From: Streptococcus ruminantium
GTDB lineage: Bacteria > Bacillota > Bacilli > Lactobacillales > Streptococcaceae
Direction: 5' to 3'
Length of the DNA stretch: 64,000 nucleotides
NCBI RefSeq assembly: GCF_003609975.1
Contig: NZ_AP018400.1
Coordinates: 508,501 to 572,500, forward strand
Shown: piece by piece, positions 18,613-27,017 of the stretch
How the letters are laid out: every line of letters starts with the position of its first letter
Numbering within the stretch: position 1 is the stretch's first letter
The notes under the pieces: model-generated
Told to the model about the DNA's origin: nothing
Seen by the model: only the letters and a program-made list of their open reading frames with translations
The model's database searches: none
Made by a program: the position numbers and the translations under genes

Positions 18613-18898
18613 GAAGAACAGTATATTCAGGCAACAAGAAAATGTGAGAAAGCTTTGTCTGAGTTGTATTCATGACGGAGAAAATCAGAAGTTTTCAGAT
18701 AATTATATGGCTACTAGTTATAGTACGGTGTTTCTGATGAAAAGGGAAGATTCGTAGTTTTCTTTGAAGACTTGTTCAAACGCAATCGCAAGTGTGAAAA
18801 TTACTAAAGATTTTCGTTGAGAATCTACATTTTATATGTTTTACTTTACAACAAATCTAATTTTTATCTGTATTCTTGTAAAGTAGCTGTTGTTCGTA
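18613..18898 (+). other. Intergenic stretch with no recognised gene
   Basis: Between the ABC permease and the promoter of the secreted protein I see no convincing reading frame, hairpin terminator or repeat. The region is AT-rich. Confidence 0.4.
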
Positions 18899-18927
18899 TT
18901 TACTGGAGCGAGCTTTTATGCTACGAT
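18899..18927 (+). promoter_or_regulatory. Predicted promoter of the small secreted protein
   Basis: TTTACT, 17 bases, TACGAT, with an extended TG-C before the -10. The leader is about 45 bases and contains GTGCTGATAGGCAC, a short hairpin. Confidence 0.45.
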
Positions 18928-18977
18928 AGTGTCGTGCTGATAGGCACTAATCTTTTTATTAGAATGAGGTATTATCG

Positions 18978-19238
18978 ATGTCTAAATGTAAAATTGCAAG
19001 TGTAGCGATACTTGCTGCCCTTTCCCTATTTGCAACTGCTTCTGTCTCTGCTAATGAAGTTGGAAGCAATAAATTTATTAACATCGCACCGCCAGGAGGC
19101 AGAGGGTCAGAAGGATCAAGACAGAGCAACAAGTGGCTTGATAAGTATATTGAGAAATTAGAACAAGCTGAACCTACAGGAACTCCAAAGACGCTAGGAC
19201 TTGGGCAAAGCTTTAAAGGGACTGCACATATCTATTAA
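18978..19238 (+). CDS. Small secreted protein of unknown function
   Basis: An 86-residue protein with a clear Sec signal peptide (about 1-25, 'ILAALSLFATASVSA') and predicted cleavage before NEVGS. The mature part of about 61 residues has a Gly/Pro-rich segment 'APPGGRGSEGSRQ', then an amphipathic helix 'NKWLDKYIEKLEQAE', and ends 'SFKGTAHIY'. There is no LPxTG, lipobox or cysteine in the mature part, so it should be released. It has its own promoter, a GAGG ribosome site 8 bases before ATG and its own terminator. I do not recognise the family. Adjacent immunity, processing or export genes are absent, which argues against a classical bacteriocin. Confidence 0.7.
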   Translation: MSKCKIASVAILAALSLFATASVSANEVGSNKFINIAPPGGRGSEGSRQSNKWLDKYIEKLEQAEPTGTPKTLGLGQSFKGTAHIY

Positions 19239-19312
19239 TTAAGATCATAATTTAAATTTAGATATAATTGTAATTATAAAGAGAGTCTAGGGTAAGAACT
19301 AGACATAAAACG

Positions 19313-19369
19313 AAAAAGCGAACAGATTGGGTTTTAGTTTGGTAAACTTCCCAATTTGATCGCTTTTTT
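19313..19369 (+). terminator. Palindromic terminator; copy 1 of a dispersed element
   Basis: Arms AAAAAGCGA/TCGCTTTTT and an inner ATTGGG/CCCAAT stem form a long hairpin with T-rich ends. An element of the same length in opposite orientation lies at 45871-45927 and is about 80% identical by eye after reverse complementing, including the loop AGTTTG.TAAAC. Confidence 0.8.
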
Positions 19370-19391
19370 ATTTTATTCATTGCACTATGGA

Positions 19392-19415
19392 GTTTGAACA
19401 TAAAAAAGTTCAAAC
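19392..19415. repeat. Perfect 8-bp inverted repeat
   Basis: GTTTGAAC and GTTCAAAC around an A-rich 8-base loop, followed 4 bases later by a run of T on the plus strand. It may be a second terminator or a protein site between two convergent genes. Confidence 0.5.
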
Positions 19416-19496
19416 GGTCATTTTTTTACTTCAAGCTCTGTAAAAATACCCTACTTCAATCACATTTATGTCTAGAATCTTCATCTAAAAGTCATG

Positions 19497-20672
19497 CTAT
19501 TTGATTGTATTGGTTGTTTTTTGAAAAAGCTTCCGCCAATTTTGGAAACTCAATTCCGGATTGGGCAGGAGTTTACCGAGGCTGGCACGCCAAACCTGAT
19601 AACGAGTGTCAAATAGGAGACGGATCATTCTATCTACCATTTCAGCTTGTTCTGGGGAAAGTGCTTTTCTCAGTCGATCTATTTCTTGCAATTTTTGTAG
19701 AGGATTGACGGTTATATCACTAAAACGTTCAATACCAGCCTGGATAAGAATACCAAAGAAAAGGTCGAAAAAATTCTGTAGTTCTTTGTCTGATAAGGTA
19801 GCTGTCCATGTTTTTAAAGTCTGGTTTATTTGTAGACTATCTTCTGTCAAGGATAGGTCTGATCTGAAGTCAAGCCCCTCGACTTCCCAAGTAAAGCTGA
19901 TATGTTGAAGGAGACCGACAGCATTGCTTCGAATGACTTGGACATTTTCTGGTGTTTCAAGCATCATGCCGATGATAGAATTTTGTGGAATGATGGGATA
20001 GACACGATTTTTAATCGCCTGATAGTTAGGAGTTTCCAAGTATTTTTTATGGAGTCCAGGAGCATCGAAAGGGTAGATGGCCTGGATACTTTCTTGTAAT
20101 TTAGAAGGGAGTTGACAAGCTGCGTAGAGTGCTAGATTTCCACCTTTTGAATGTCCTGCCAGATAATAGTTTCCAGATTGGCATGCCATGAGTTTTTTTA
20201 GATAGGCACTTGCTGCGCGTTGAGCAGGGATTTCATCCATATAGGTCATGTGAAAGTCTTCTTTCCAGCCAATAATGGTATCGTCTGTGCCTCGAAAGCA
20301 AGTCAAAATGATTTGCCGGTCCAGTCTATAACTGATAGCGGAGAATTGTTTTTCTTGATTCAACTGATAATCGTTAACGAAACCAAAAGCCTTGAGATGT
20401 TTGAAGCGTTTGGATTTGGCTAAGAGGGCAAACAGGGCTAATCGGTTTTTAGTTACCATGGAAAAATATGGAAAATTATGTTGATAGGTTTCATCAAATA
20501 TTTCTGCCAAATGGTCGAGTCGAATTCCTGACTCTTCAAAGGAAAAGGGAACTAGATTATCGAAAGGAAGGTAGGAAAGTTCTGCTAGAGCAAGAAGATC
20601 TAGTTTATTAACGGGCTGGTCATAAAAACTATCGTATTGGTTTTCTTCAATGTAGTTTAGTAAATTTGACAT
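19497..20672 (-). CDS. DUF2974 (Mbeg1-like) alpha/beta-hydrolase fold protein
   Basis: A 391-residue protein of the DUF2974 family. The lipase-like nucleophile motif 'GHSKGGNLALYAA' (about residues 158-170) and the N-terminal 'ALAELSYLPF' are characteristic. It probably has an alpha/beta-hydrolase fold and is cytoplasmic, since no signal peptide is seen. The substrate is unknown. The start M-S-N-L-L (20672) is preferred because GAGGA lies just upstream; an in-frame start eight codons earlier is possible. It is a single minus-strand gene, divergent from the Bce module. Confidence 0.82.
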   Translation of the reverse strand: MSNLLNYIEENQYDSFYDQPVNKLDLLALAELSYLPFDNLVPFSFEESGIRLDHLAEIFDETYQHNFPYFSMVTKNRLALFALLAKSKRFKHLKAFGFVNDYQLNQEKQFSAISYRLDRQIILTCFRGTDDTIIGWKEDFHMTYMDEIPAQRAASAYLKKLMACQSGNYYLAGHSKGGNLALYAACQLPSKLQESIQAIYPFDAPGLHKKYLETPNYQAIKNRVYPIIPQNSIIGMMLETPENVQVIRSNAVGLLQHISFTWEVEGLDFRSDLSLTEDSLQINQTLKTWTATLSDKELQNFFDLFFGILIQAGIERFSDITVNPLQKLQEIDRLRKALSPEQAEMVDRMIRLLFDTRYQVWRASLGKLLPNPELSFQNWRKLFQKTTNTIK

Positions 20673-20785
20673 AGCATCCTCTTTTTCTTCGTTCATTTTT
20701 CGCTATTATAGCGAAATTGAAGCAAAATGACAAATTTGTAAGGGTTATTTTACCTATTTTTCCTCAAATTTTTCCTGTAATGAGC

Positions 20786-20791
20786 TATAAT
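20786..20791 (+). promoter_or_regulatory. -10 element before bceR-like gene
   Basis: TATAAT lies 22 bases before the start codon, and the ribosome site AAGGAG falls between them. The -35 region (around 20763) is AT-rich without a good hexamer. Confidence 0.5.
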
Positions 20792-20813
20792 AATGATAGA
20801 GAAGGAGAAGATC

Positions 20814-21497
20814 ATGCAGAAGATTTTAGTCGTTGAAGATGATCGAACCATTAGCCAGCTAGTAGCTAAGAATTTGGTTCATTGGGGCTATCAGGTCCAA
20901 GAAGTCAAAGATTTTCATACTGTTTTAGAGCAGATAAGCAATTTTCAGCCACATTTGATTGTGTTGGATATTGGTCTGCCTTTTTTCAATGGTTATTATT
21001 GGTGTCAAGAAATTCGGAAAACTTCTCGTGTACCCATTATGTTTCTTTCTTCTCACGATCAGCCCATGGATATCGTCATGGCAATCAATATGGGGGCTGA
21101 TGATTATGTGACAAAGCCTTTTGAGATGACTGTGCTTCTTGCCAAGATACAAGGGCTACTCAGGAGAAGTTACGACTTTATCGGTGAACAAAGTTTGCTT
21201 TGGTTTGAGGAGGTTTCTCTGGATTTAAAAACCATGCAGGTGTACTTTAAGCAGACTGTAGAAGATCTGACCAAAAATGAATTCCAAATTTTACGAGTAC
21301 TTTTTGAACACAGTAGGGAAGTGGTCAGTCGTGAGGAATTGATGAGGGAGTTATGGAATAGCGATTTCTTTGTGGACGATAATACCTTATCGGTCAACAT
21401 TGCACGGCTGCGCAAAAAATTGGCGGAATTAGGTTTGCCAGACTTGATTGCTACAAAGAAAGGAGTAGGCTACGGCTTAGTATGGACTCATGATTAA
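20814..21497 (+). CDS. bceR: Response regulator, BceR-like
   Basis: A 227-residue OmpR/PhoB-type regulator. The receiver domain has 'VVEDD' at residues 6-10, the phosphorylated Asp at about residue 52 ('VLDIGLPF'), and the conserved 'VTKPF'. The C-terminal winged helix contains 'LTKNEFQILRVLFEHSREVV' and 'VNIARLRKKL'. The start is ATG 20814 with AAGGAG before it. It overlaps the kinase gene by 8 bases. The following kinase, ABC ATPase and large permease define a Bce-type antimicrobial-peptide sensing and detoxification module, as known for bacitracin and lantibiotics. Confidence 0.9.
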   Translation: MQKILVVEDDRTISQLVAKNLVHWGYQVQEVKDFHTVLEQISNFQPHLIVLDIGLPFFNGYYWCQEIRKTSRVPIMFLSSHDQPMDIVMAINMGADDYVTKPFEMTVLLAKIQGLLRRSYDFIGEQSLLWFEEVSLDLKTMQVYFKQTVEDLTKNEFQILRVLFEHSREVVSREELMRELWNSDFFVDDNTLSVNIARLRKKLAELGLPDLIATKKGVGYGLVWTHD

Positions 21498-22482
21498 ACA
21501 GGATTTTGGAAGAGTGCTGGTCTATTTTTTTAGGTCTTGGCTCTATTATCGTCTCGTCTTCATCATCGCTTACATTATTTTTTCTAGCACCATCTTAGGC
21601 TTTAGTTTTCTCTTTGAAGTTGAGAAGGATTTAACTATCTATGTTTTGACCCTCCTGACACTTTGTTGGTTTGGGGCTTTGTTTTGGGATTTGGTGGTAG
21701 ATTTTTCACGTTTTAAGAAAATCTGGCGTGGACAGGAAGTTCAGTCAGGGACAGCTGGTGAACTTCATCTACAAGAGAAGGTAGAATATTTGAAAGTTCA
21801 AAATAAGTTTCTAATGGAAAAGCAACTACAAGAACAAGTGGAATTAGAAGATTATTACACGCTCTGGGCTCACCAGATGAAAACTCCCATTGCAGCAAGT
21901 CAACTGATGATTAAGGAAATGGAGGCAGGGAAAATTCGCCATCAGATAGAATCAGAACTTTTTAAAATTGAGCAGTATACAGGTTTGGTTTTGAACTATC
22001 TCCGCCTCCAATCTTTTCATGACGATTTGCTGATTGAAAGCGTCGACTTGTACGAGTTGATGAAGGAGCTTGTCAAGAAGTATTCTCTCTTTTTCATCCA
22101 GTCTAACACCAGCTTAGTATTAGGCTCTTTAGAGCGAACTCTAAAGACAGACAAACGCTGGCTGGGGCTTTTGGTAGAGCAACTTCTGTCCAATGCTCTC
22201 AAATATTGTCAGGGAGGAACCATATCAATTTTTTTAGACGGTGATGATTTAGTTATCCGAGATACAGGGATAGGGATTGCAGAAAGTGACTTAGAACGAG
22301 TCTTTGAACGAGGTTTTTCAGGTTTCAACGGTCGCAGAACCCAACAATCTTCGGGGCTGGGACTCTATTTATCACAAAAAATTGCTAGGGAGCTGGGCTA
22401 TTCCCTAAAACTAACTTCTAAGGTAGGAGAAGGGACAGAGGTTCGGATTGGAATGAGAGAAGAAGTGCTGGTTTTGGATTAG
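21490..22482 (+). CDS. bceS: Sensor histidine kinase, BceS-like
   Basis: A 330-residue intramembrane-sensing kinase. Two close N-terminal membrane helices (about 22-42 and 48-70) are joined by only a few residues, so it has essentially no extracellular sensor domain. The phosphorylated His is at about 128 ('AHQMKTPIAAS'). The ATPase domain has 'LLSNALKYC', 'IRDTGIGI' and 'SSGLGLYLSQKIA'. Kinases of this type depend on the partner ABC permease to detect the peptide, which is encoded just downstream. A 181-base gap separates it from the transporter genes. Confidence 0.9.
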   Translation: MIKQDFGRVLVYFFRSWLYYRLVFIIAYIIFSSTILGFSFLFEVEKDLTIYVLTLLTLCWFGALFWDLVVDFSRFKKIWRGQEVQSGTAGELHLQEKVEYLKVQNKFLMEKQLQEQVELEDYYTLWAHQMKTPIAASQLMIKEMEAGKIRHQIESELFKIEQYTGLVLNYLRLQSFHDDLLIESVDLYELMKELVKKYSLFFIQSNTSLVLGSLERTLKTDKRWLGLLVEQLLSNALKYCQGGTISIFLDGDDLVIRDTGIGIAESDLERVFERGFSGFNGRRTQQSSGLGLYLSQKIARELGYSLKLTSKVGEGTEVRIGMREEVLVLD

Positions 22483-22570
22483 AGTCCTTGAAAAGCCCAT
22501 CTGTTTTTGTCTCTAAATGACCTGTTTCCTGGGTTATTGGTATTTGTTCAATCTGATTCATTGATATAGC

Positions 22571-22584
22571 TTACAAAATTGTCA
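22571..22584 (+). promoter_or_regulatory. Possible BceR-type binding site
   Basis: TTACAA-AA-TTGTCA is an imperfect dyad about 80 bases before the transporter ATPase gene. It resembles the inverted repeats bound by BceR-type regulators ahead of their transporter genes. This is weak evidence from one site. Confidence 0.35.
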
Positions 22585-22663
22585 CCAAAATGAAAGCTAG
22601 AGCGATGGCAATCTTTTTCTAGAAGAGGTAGGATTAAAAGAGAAAAAGAAAAGGAGAGAGATT

Positions 22664-23422
22664 ATGTCACTCTTAGATGTTCAGCATGTTCAAAAAATTT
22701 ATAGTTCTCGTTTTAAAGTTGGTCAGGTTGAAGCCTTAAAAGATATTCATTTTACGGTGGAGGAGGGGGAATATGTAGCCATTATGGGAGAGTCTGGTTC
22801 GGGAAAAACGACTCTGCTCAATATTCTTGCGACTCTTGACAAACCAACGAGAGGAAAGGTTTTGCTCAATGGATTGGATACACAGTCTATCAGAAGTAAG
22901 GAAGCTTCGGCCTTTCGGCGGGAAAAGCTTGGTTTTGTCTTTCAGGATTTTAATCTTCTAGACACACTTTCTGTTAAGGATAATATTTTACTTCCTCTAG
23001 TCCTTTCACGTTATCCGATTGATGAGATGAACAAACGGTTAGTACATACACTTAATAGTCTAGAAATTGGAACTCTACAAGACAAAATGCCTTACGAGAT
23101 TTCAGGTGGACAGCAGCAACGGGTAGCCGTAGCGCGTGCAATCATCACACGTCCTGAAATCCTCTTGGCTGATGAGCCAACAGGGGCATTGGATTCCAAA
23201 TCTTCGGCAACTCTTTTAGATGTTTTCGAACAAATCAATCAGAAGGGACAAACTCTTCTGATGGTGACTCATTCAACCGCTGCTGCCAGTCGTGCTAAGC
23301 GTGTGATTTTTATCAAGGATGGTATTCTCTACAATCAAATCTATCGTGGAGAACGAAGTAGTCAGGAAATGTACCAGTTGATTTCTGATACCTTGACTGT
23401 TATGGCGAATCGAGGTGAGTAA
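22664..23422 (+). CDS. bceA: ABC transporter ATP-binding protein, BceA-like
   Basis: A 252-residue ATPase of the MacB/LolD-like class. Walker A 'GESGSGKTT' is at about residues 42-50, the signature '[14 protein letters not shown]' at about 146-159, and Walker B '[12 protein letters not shown]' follows. The ribosome site GGAGAGA precedes ATG 22664. It is separated by 1 base from the permease gene. Together with the permease it should confer resistance to cell-wall-active peptides; the specific drug cannot be read from sequence. Confidence 0.92.
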   Translation: MSLLDVQHVQKIYSSRFKVGQVEALKDIHFTVEEGEYVAIMGESGSGKTTLLNILATLDKPTRGKVLLNGLDTQSIRSKEASAFRREKLGFVFQDFNLLDTLSVKDNILLPLVLSRYPIDEMNKRLVHTLNSLEIGTLQDKMPYEISGGQQQRVAVARAIITRPEILLADEPTGALDSKSSATLLDVFEQINQKGQTLLMVTHSTAAASRAKRVIFIKDGILYNQIYRGERSSQEMYQLISDTLTVMANRGE

Positions 23423-23423
23423 T

Positions 23424-25421
23424 ATGCTAGGATTAACCTTCCGATTAGCTCTCACTAATCTAAGAAAGAACCGTCGTCTATATTACCCCTACATCTTAAT
23501 GACTATGGTGTCAACAACTATTGCCTATATTTTTGCTTCTCTAGCCTTTCATCCCAATCTAGGTGAAGTCTGGGGAGCAAATCAAGTGACTCATGTATTA
23601 GGCCTTGGGATGATTGTGGTTATGATTACCGTTACCAGCATGATTTTTTATGCTAATAGTTTTATCATGAAACAACGTTCTAAAGAATTTGGGGTCTATA
23701 GTATTTTAGGATTAGAGAAGAAACACTTGTTTCTCATGACTTGCTTTGAGCATCTAGTCTTTTCCATTGGAACTGTTGGGAGTGGATTGATACTAGGTAT
23801 CGTACTGGATAGATTTTTCTACGCTCTCTTGCTCAAAGTAATGCAAATGAAAGTCGTTCTGGCTTCCACTTTCCAGATGAAAAATGTTATTCTGGTAGCA
23901 ACCTATCTTTTGGCAGTTTTTCTACTGGTTAGCATTTTTAATATCAGCAAATTGGGGCTGACGGATTCTCTCAAACTTGTTCAGGGAAAGAAGATTGGGG
24001 ATAAGAAGGCAGTTTTTCTTCCATTACAAACTCTCACGAGCCTAATTTTGCTAGCTATAGCTTATACAATTGCTCAGTCAGGAGGAAATCCTTCTCTAGC
24101 TTTACCAAGTTTTTTTGGTGCGACTCTTTTAGTTATTTTAGCGACCTACTTACTCTTTCAGGCTGGTGTCATTACTTTTTTGAATTGGTTAAAAAATCGC
24201 CAAAGCTATTACTATAAACCAGCTAATTTTATCTCCATATCTAATTTGATTTTCCGTATGCGAAAAAACGCTATGGGACTTGCGACTATTACTATTTTGT
24301 CAGCTATGTTTTTAGTGACTATGATAGGTGGACTCAACATCTATATTGGTGGTAAAGATCATATTACCAATCAGAATCCCAATGATTTTTCCATTGACAT
24401 CGGTCTCAGGCTAAATACTTCTCGTGAGCAGGTTCAGAAGTGGGTAGATGATATTTTGAAGAAAGCACAGATTCCGGTGAAAAGCCAAGTGACCTATGAC
24501 TATCAGCGATTCTATTTTGCCAATGCAACAACCCAACGGATTAACTTTTTATCAGATGAAGAGTATTCAAATAGGAAATTTTCTAAGCCAGTCGGTATTG
24601 GTTATATTATTGACCAAAATACCTATCAGAAAATGACTGGACAAACCTTGGATTTGTCCGCGAATCAGTTGGCGATTTATGGCGATTATCAAAAGGGTCA
24701 AGAGGTTGAGATTGGCAGCAAACGTCTTCAAGTTGCTCAAGTATTACATAAGAATATTACCCTGGGACATTTACCAAAACATGCTATTTCTCTTACTCTC
24801 GGTCAGCATCTTGTTCTGGTGGTAAACAATTTGGATATGTTCACAGAGCGTGTAGACGCTAGGTATTATCTAGGCTATGAATCCAGCTTGCCAGAAGAAG
24901 AGCAAGTCAAGGCGCGGGAGCATTTCTTAACTAGAAACTTTGAAAGTGAATTGTGGGATAGGAGTCTACTGCCAAACGGTTTATCTGTTATCAGCTTGGG
25001 CTACCGTGCTTATGCTATGCGTTCCTTCTTCAGTTTGGCAGGTTCCTTGTTCTTTATTGGTTTGCTTCTCTCTCTGATTTTTCTCATGGCGGTCGTACTA
25101 GTCATTTACTTCAAACAAATTTCTGAAGGATTTGAAGATAGGAGCCGTTTTGTGATTATGACAAAGGTTGGCTTGGATGAACAACAAACCAGACAATCTA
25201 TTCGTAAGCAATTACTGACAGTATTTTTCTTGCCAGTTCTTCTGGCCTTTGTCCATCTAGGATTTGCTTATAAGATGTTATCATCTATCCTATTTTCTAT
25301 AGGGGTAGTCAATACAGAGTTGATATTTAAGGTAGCGGTGGGGCTGTGTTCTGGGTACTTCTTGCTTTACTCACTGGTTTACATGATTACAACACGGTCT
25401 TATAAGAGAATCATTTCTTAA
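23424..25421 (+). CDS. bceB: ABC transporter permease, BceB-like (FtsX family)
   Basis: A 665-residue permease with about ten membrane helices and a large extracellular domain between helices VII and VIII (about residues 310-535). That domain is the hallmark of peptide-sensing Bce permeases. The N-terminal 'LTFRLALTNLRKNRRLYYPY' is typical. ATG 23424 fits the GAGGTGAG ribosome site; a GTG at 23415 is in frame but overlaps that site. The permease would signal to the BceS-like kinase and remove or release the peptide from its lipid target. A terminator follows at once. Confidence 0.92.
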   Translation: MLGLTFRLALTNLRKNRRLYYPYILMTMVSTTIAYIFASLAFHPNLGEVWGANQVTHVLGLGMIVVMITVTSMIFYANSFIMKQRSKEFGVYSILGLEKKHLFLMTCFEHLVFSIGTVGSGLILGIVLDRFFYALLLKVMQMKVVLASTFQMKNVILVATYLLAVFLLVSIFNISKLGLTDSLKLVQGKKIGDKKAVFLPLQTLTSLILLAIAYTIAQSGGNPSLALPSFFGATLLVILATYLLFQAGVITFLNWLKNRQSYYYKPANFISISNLIFRMRKNAMGLATITILSAMFLVTMIGGLNIYIGGKDHITNQNPNDFSIDIGLRLNTSREQVQKWVDDILKKAQIPVKSQVTYDYQRFYFANATTQRINFLSDEEYSNRKFSKPVGIGYIIDQNTYQKMTGQTLDLSANQLAIYGDYQKGQEVEIGSKRLQVAQVLHKNITLGHLPKHAISLTLGQHLVLVVNNLDMFTERVDARYYLGYESSLPEEEQVKAREHFLTRNFESELWDRSLLPNGLSVISLGYRAYAMRSFFSLAGSLFFIGLLLSLIFLMAVVLVIYFKQISEGFEDRSRFVIMTKVGLDEQQTRQSIRKQLLTVFFLPVLLAFVHLGFAYKMLSSILFSIGVVNTELIFKVAVGLCSGYFLLYSLVYMITTRSYKRIIS

Positions 25422-25447
25422 ACTTGGGGGAACCCAAGTTTTTATTT
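25420..25447 (+). terminator. Intrinsic terminator of the Bce transporter genes
   Basis: AAACTTGGG and CCCAAGTTT arms with a GGAA loop and a T-rich tail. It starts inside the bceB stop codon. Confidence 0.85.
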
Positions 25448-25535
25448 TGCCATTGGCAACATTATTTGATCAATTATTAGTTTTTTATTTGCGCATATAT
25501 TTTTTATCGTATCCATCTTATTTTAGCTAATATGC

Positions 25536-25564
25536 TTTACAAACTAGTTCAAATGTGCTATCAT
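25536..25564 (+). promoter_or_regulatory. Promoter of the PadR cluster
   Basis: TTTACA, 17 bases, TATCAT, with TG-C giving an extended -10. The predicted start is near 25571, so the leader to padR is about 105 bases. The first ACTAGT motif sits in the spacer and the second at the start site. Confidence 0.65.
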
Positions 25565-25656
25565 TCTATAGAACTAGTATGTAAAACAAGATAGTTGGAA
25601 AACTTTGGCTTTATCAAGTTTTTATTTTTAAAACACTAGTTGGTAAAACAAATTAG
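25543..25656. repeat. Three ACTAGT sites, two inside 22-bp direct repeats (putative PadR operator)
   Basis: ACTAGT occurs at 25543, 25573 and 25635. The latter two head direct repeats of the form ACTAGTnnGTAAAACAA.nTAG (25573-25594 and 25635-25656). The first two sites are exactly 30 bases apart and flank the -10 element, and the third is 62 bases further on in the leader. This layout suggests autorepression by the PadR protein encoded immediately downstream. Confidence 0.6.
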
Positions 25657-25674
25657 ATAGGAAGGAGGGATAGC

Positions 25675-26004
25675 ATGAAGGAGACACAAATGCTAAAAGG
25701 GATCTTAGACGGTTGTGTCCTGCAGATCATCGCCCGACAGGAAATTTATGGCTATGAATTGGTTCAAGAACTGAGGGCTAGTGGCTTTCAGAATATGGTC
25801 GGTGGAACAGTCTATCCTCTTCTACAAAAATTGGAAAAAAATAGTTTGATTGTGAGTCAAAATAAGCCTTCTCCAGATGGTCCAGACAGAAAGTATTTTT
25901 ACCTAACAACTCAAGGACAGGCCTATTTAGAAGATTTTTGGCTCCAATGGAATGATTTGGTTAAAAAGGTAGATCGGTTGGCACAAACCGTTGAAAAAAG
26001 ATAA
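25675..26004 (+). CDS. PadR family transcriptional regulator
   Basis: A 109-residue PadR-like repressor of the short (s1) class. The N-terminal winged helix contains 'ILDGCVLQIIARQEIYGYEL', the recognition region 'VGGTVYPLLQKLEKN' and the wing 'SPDGPDRKYFYLTTQGQAYL'. A C-terminal dimerisation helix follows. AAGGAGG precedes ATG 25675. The last codons and stop lie within a repeated element that begins at 25994. Two paralogous membrane proteins follow, as is common for PadR clusters. Confidence 0.9.
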   Translation: MKETQMLKGILDGCVLQIIARQEIYGYELVQELRASGFQNMVGGTVYPLLQKLEKNSLIVSQNKPSPDGPDRKYFYLTTQGQAYLEDFWLQWNDLVKKVDRLAQTVEKR

Positions 26005-26192
26005 CCGTCCTAAGTGTGTTTAGCCCACTTTGTCCGTTTCCTATTTTTATACGGATTTTTACGCTCTTTGTATCTTGGTTTAATTGAACACGAGCTAAAA
26101 TCCTAGTAAAAAAGATAACCGTCCTAGTGTGCTTAGCCCACTTTGTCCGTTTCCTATTTTTATACGGATTTTTACGCTCTTTGTATCTTGGT
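25994..26192. repeat. Tandem 86-bp duplication; dispersed repeat family
   Basis: Copy 1 (25994-26079) and copy 2 (26108-26192) differ at only about three positions over 85 bases. Both begin AAAAAAGATAACCGTCCTA and end TACGCTCTTTGTATCTTGGT. Between them lies TTGAACACGAGCTAAAATCC, which looks like the 5' part of the second unit. A related unit occurs at 36391-36492, with the same GAGCTAAAA head and TTTTTACGCTCTT tail. Copy 1 provides the stop codon of padR and copy 2 ends 14 bases before the next gene. Confidence 0.85.
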
Positions 26193-26206
26193 GAAGGGAG
26201 AATGAA

Positions 26207-27016
26207 ATGAATAAGCAACTGGAATATCGTAAACAGATTGAGATGATTGAGGAAAAACTAATCAGGAAAAATAAGGAATATATGGAACGTATCAGCGGTT
26301 ATATGATGATTGCTTCTATTTTTTATCATCAAGAGGAGGTCGTGATGGAACAGCTTTTGTCCATCTATCAGGATGTTTTTGCTGCTCAGCAGGACGGTTG
26401 TTCCGCAGAGGAATTCCTCGGCAAAGATAGCAAACAGATGGCAGACGAACTCTTGTCCTACCTTCCACCTATTGGTCTTATGGAGGTGGCTCGTTTAAGT
26501 GTTCTTATTCTTAGTATCTATCTTGGCAGCCAGTTCTTAATGGATTTTGCAGGAACAGGAGTCATCTCTCTCAACTGGATTGGCTTGCTCTGCGATACCG
26601 TTCTCAGTCTACTGTTGCCAATAGGTATCTTTCTTATCCTTCGTAGACTGATTTACCAGACTGATAAAATCAAGATTTTAGGGATCTATATTGGTTTTCC
26701 TCTCGTCTTTTTAGGACTTTGTTTCTTGCGGCTTTGGTTAGTTCCAAAGAAGCTTGATTTCGTCTTGACTGGTTGGGGATTGGTGGTTCTACTTGCCCTA
26801 CTAGGAGTAGCTCTGCTATTTTTCCAAGAGCAGAAGTTAGTTCGCTATGTCTTTCTGCCTACCTATGTTCTCACTCTGGCTTGTGGTAGCTTGACTAGCT
26901 ATCTAAAGCAAGTGGGAGCCTCTGTTCCCATCTGGCTTAATCTCACTTTAATTTTCCTGCCGATTATAATCTTTTGGATAGGAAGTATGATATTCTTGAT
27001 GAGAAAGGAAAAATGA
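26207..27016 (+). CDS. PadR-associated membrane protein, paralog 1
   Basis: A 269-residue protein with a soluble helical N-terminus (about 1-88) and about six membrane helices after it. The N-terminal segment 'LLSIYQDVFAAQQDGCSAEE' followed by 'FLGKDSKQMADELL' resembles the DUF1048/DUF1129 or HAAS-type helical domains found next to PadR regulators. The function is unknown; sensing or envelope roles are often proposed. It shares the same plan and motifs with the next gene, so the pair arose by duplication. Expression is probably from the PadR promoter through the repeat region. Confidence 0.75.
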   Translation: MNKQLEYRKQIEMIEEKLIRKNKEYMERISGYMMIASIFYHQEEVVMEQLLSIYQDVFAAQQDGCSAEEFLGKDSKQMADELLSYLPPIGLMEVARLSVLILSIYLGSQFLMDFAGTGVISLNWIGLLCDTVLSLLLPIGIFLILRRLIYQTDKIKILGIYIGFPLVFLGLCFLRLWLVPKKLDFVLTGWGLVVLLALLGVALLFFQEQKLVRYVFLPTYVLTLACGSLTSYLKQVGASVPIWLNLTLIFLPIIIFWIGSMIFLMRKEK

Positions 27017-27017
27017 G

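Noticed and set aside
25961..26218. 85-codon minus-strand frame with an internal peptide duplication
   Set aside because: The duplicated peptide comes from the tandem DNA repeat at 25994-26192; no ribosome site or family.
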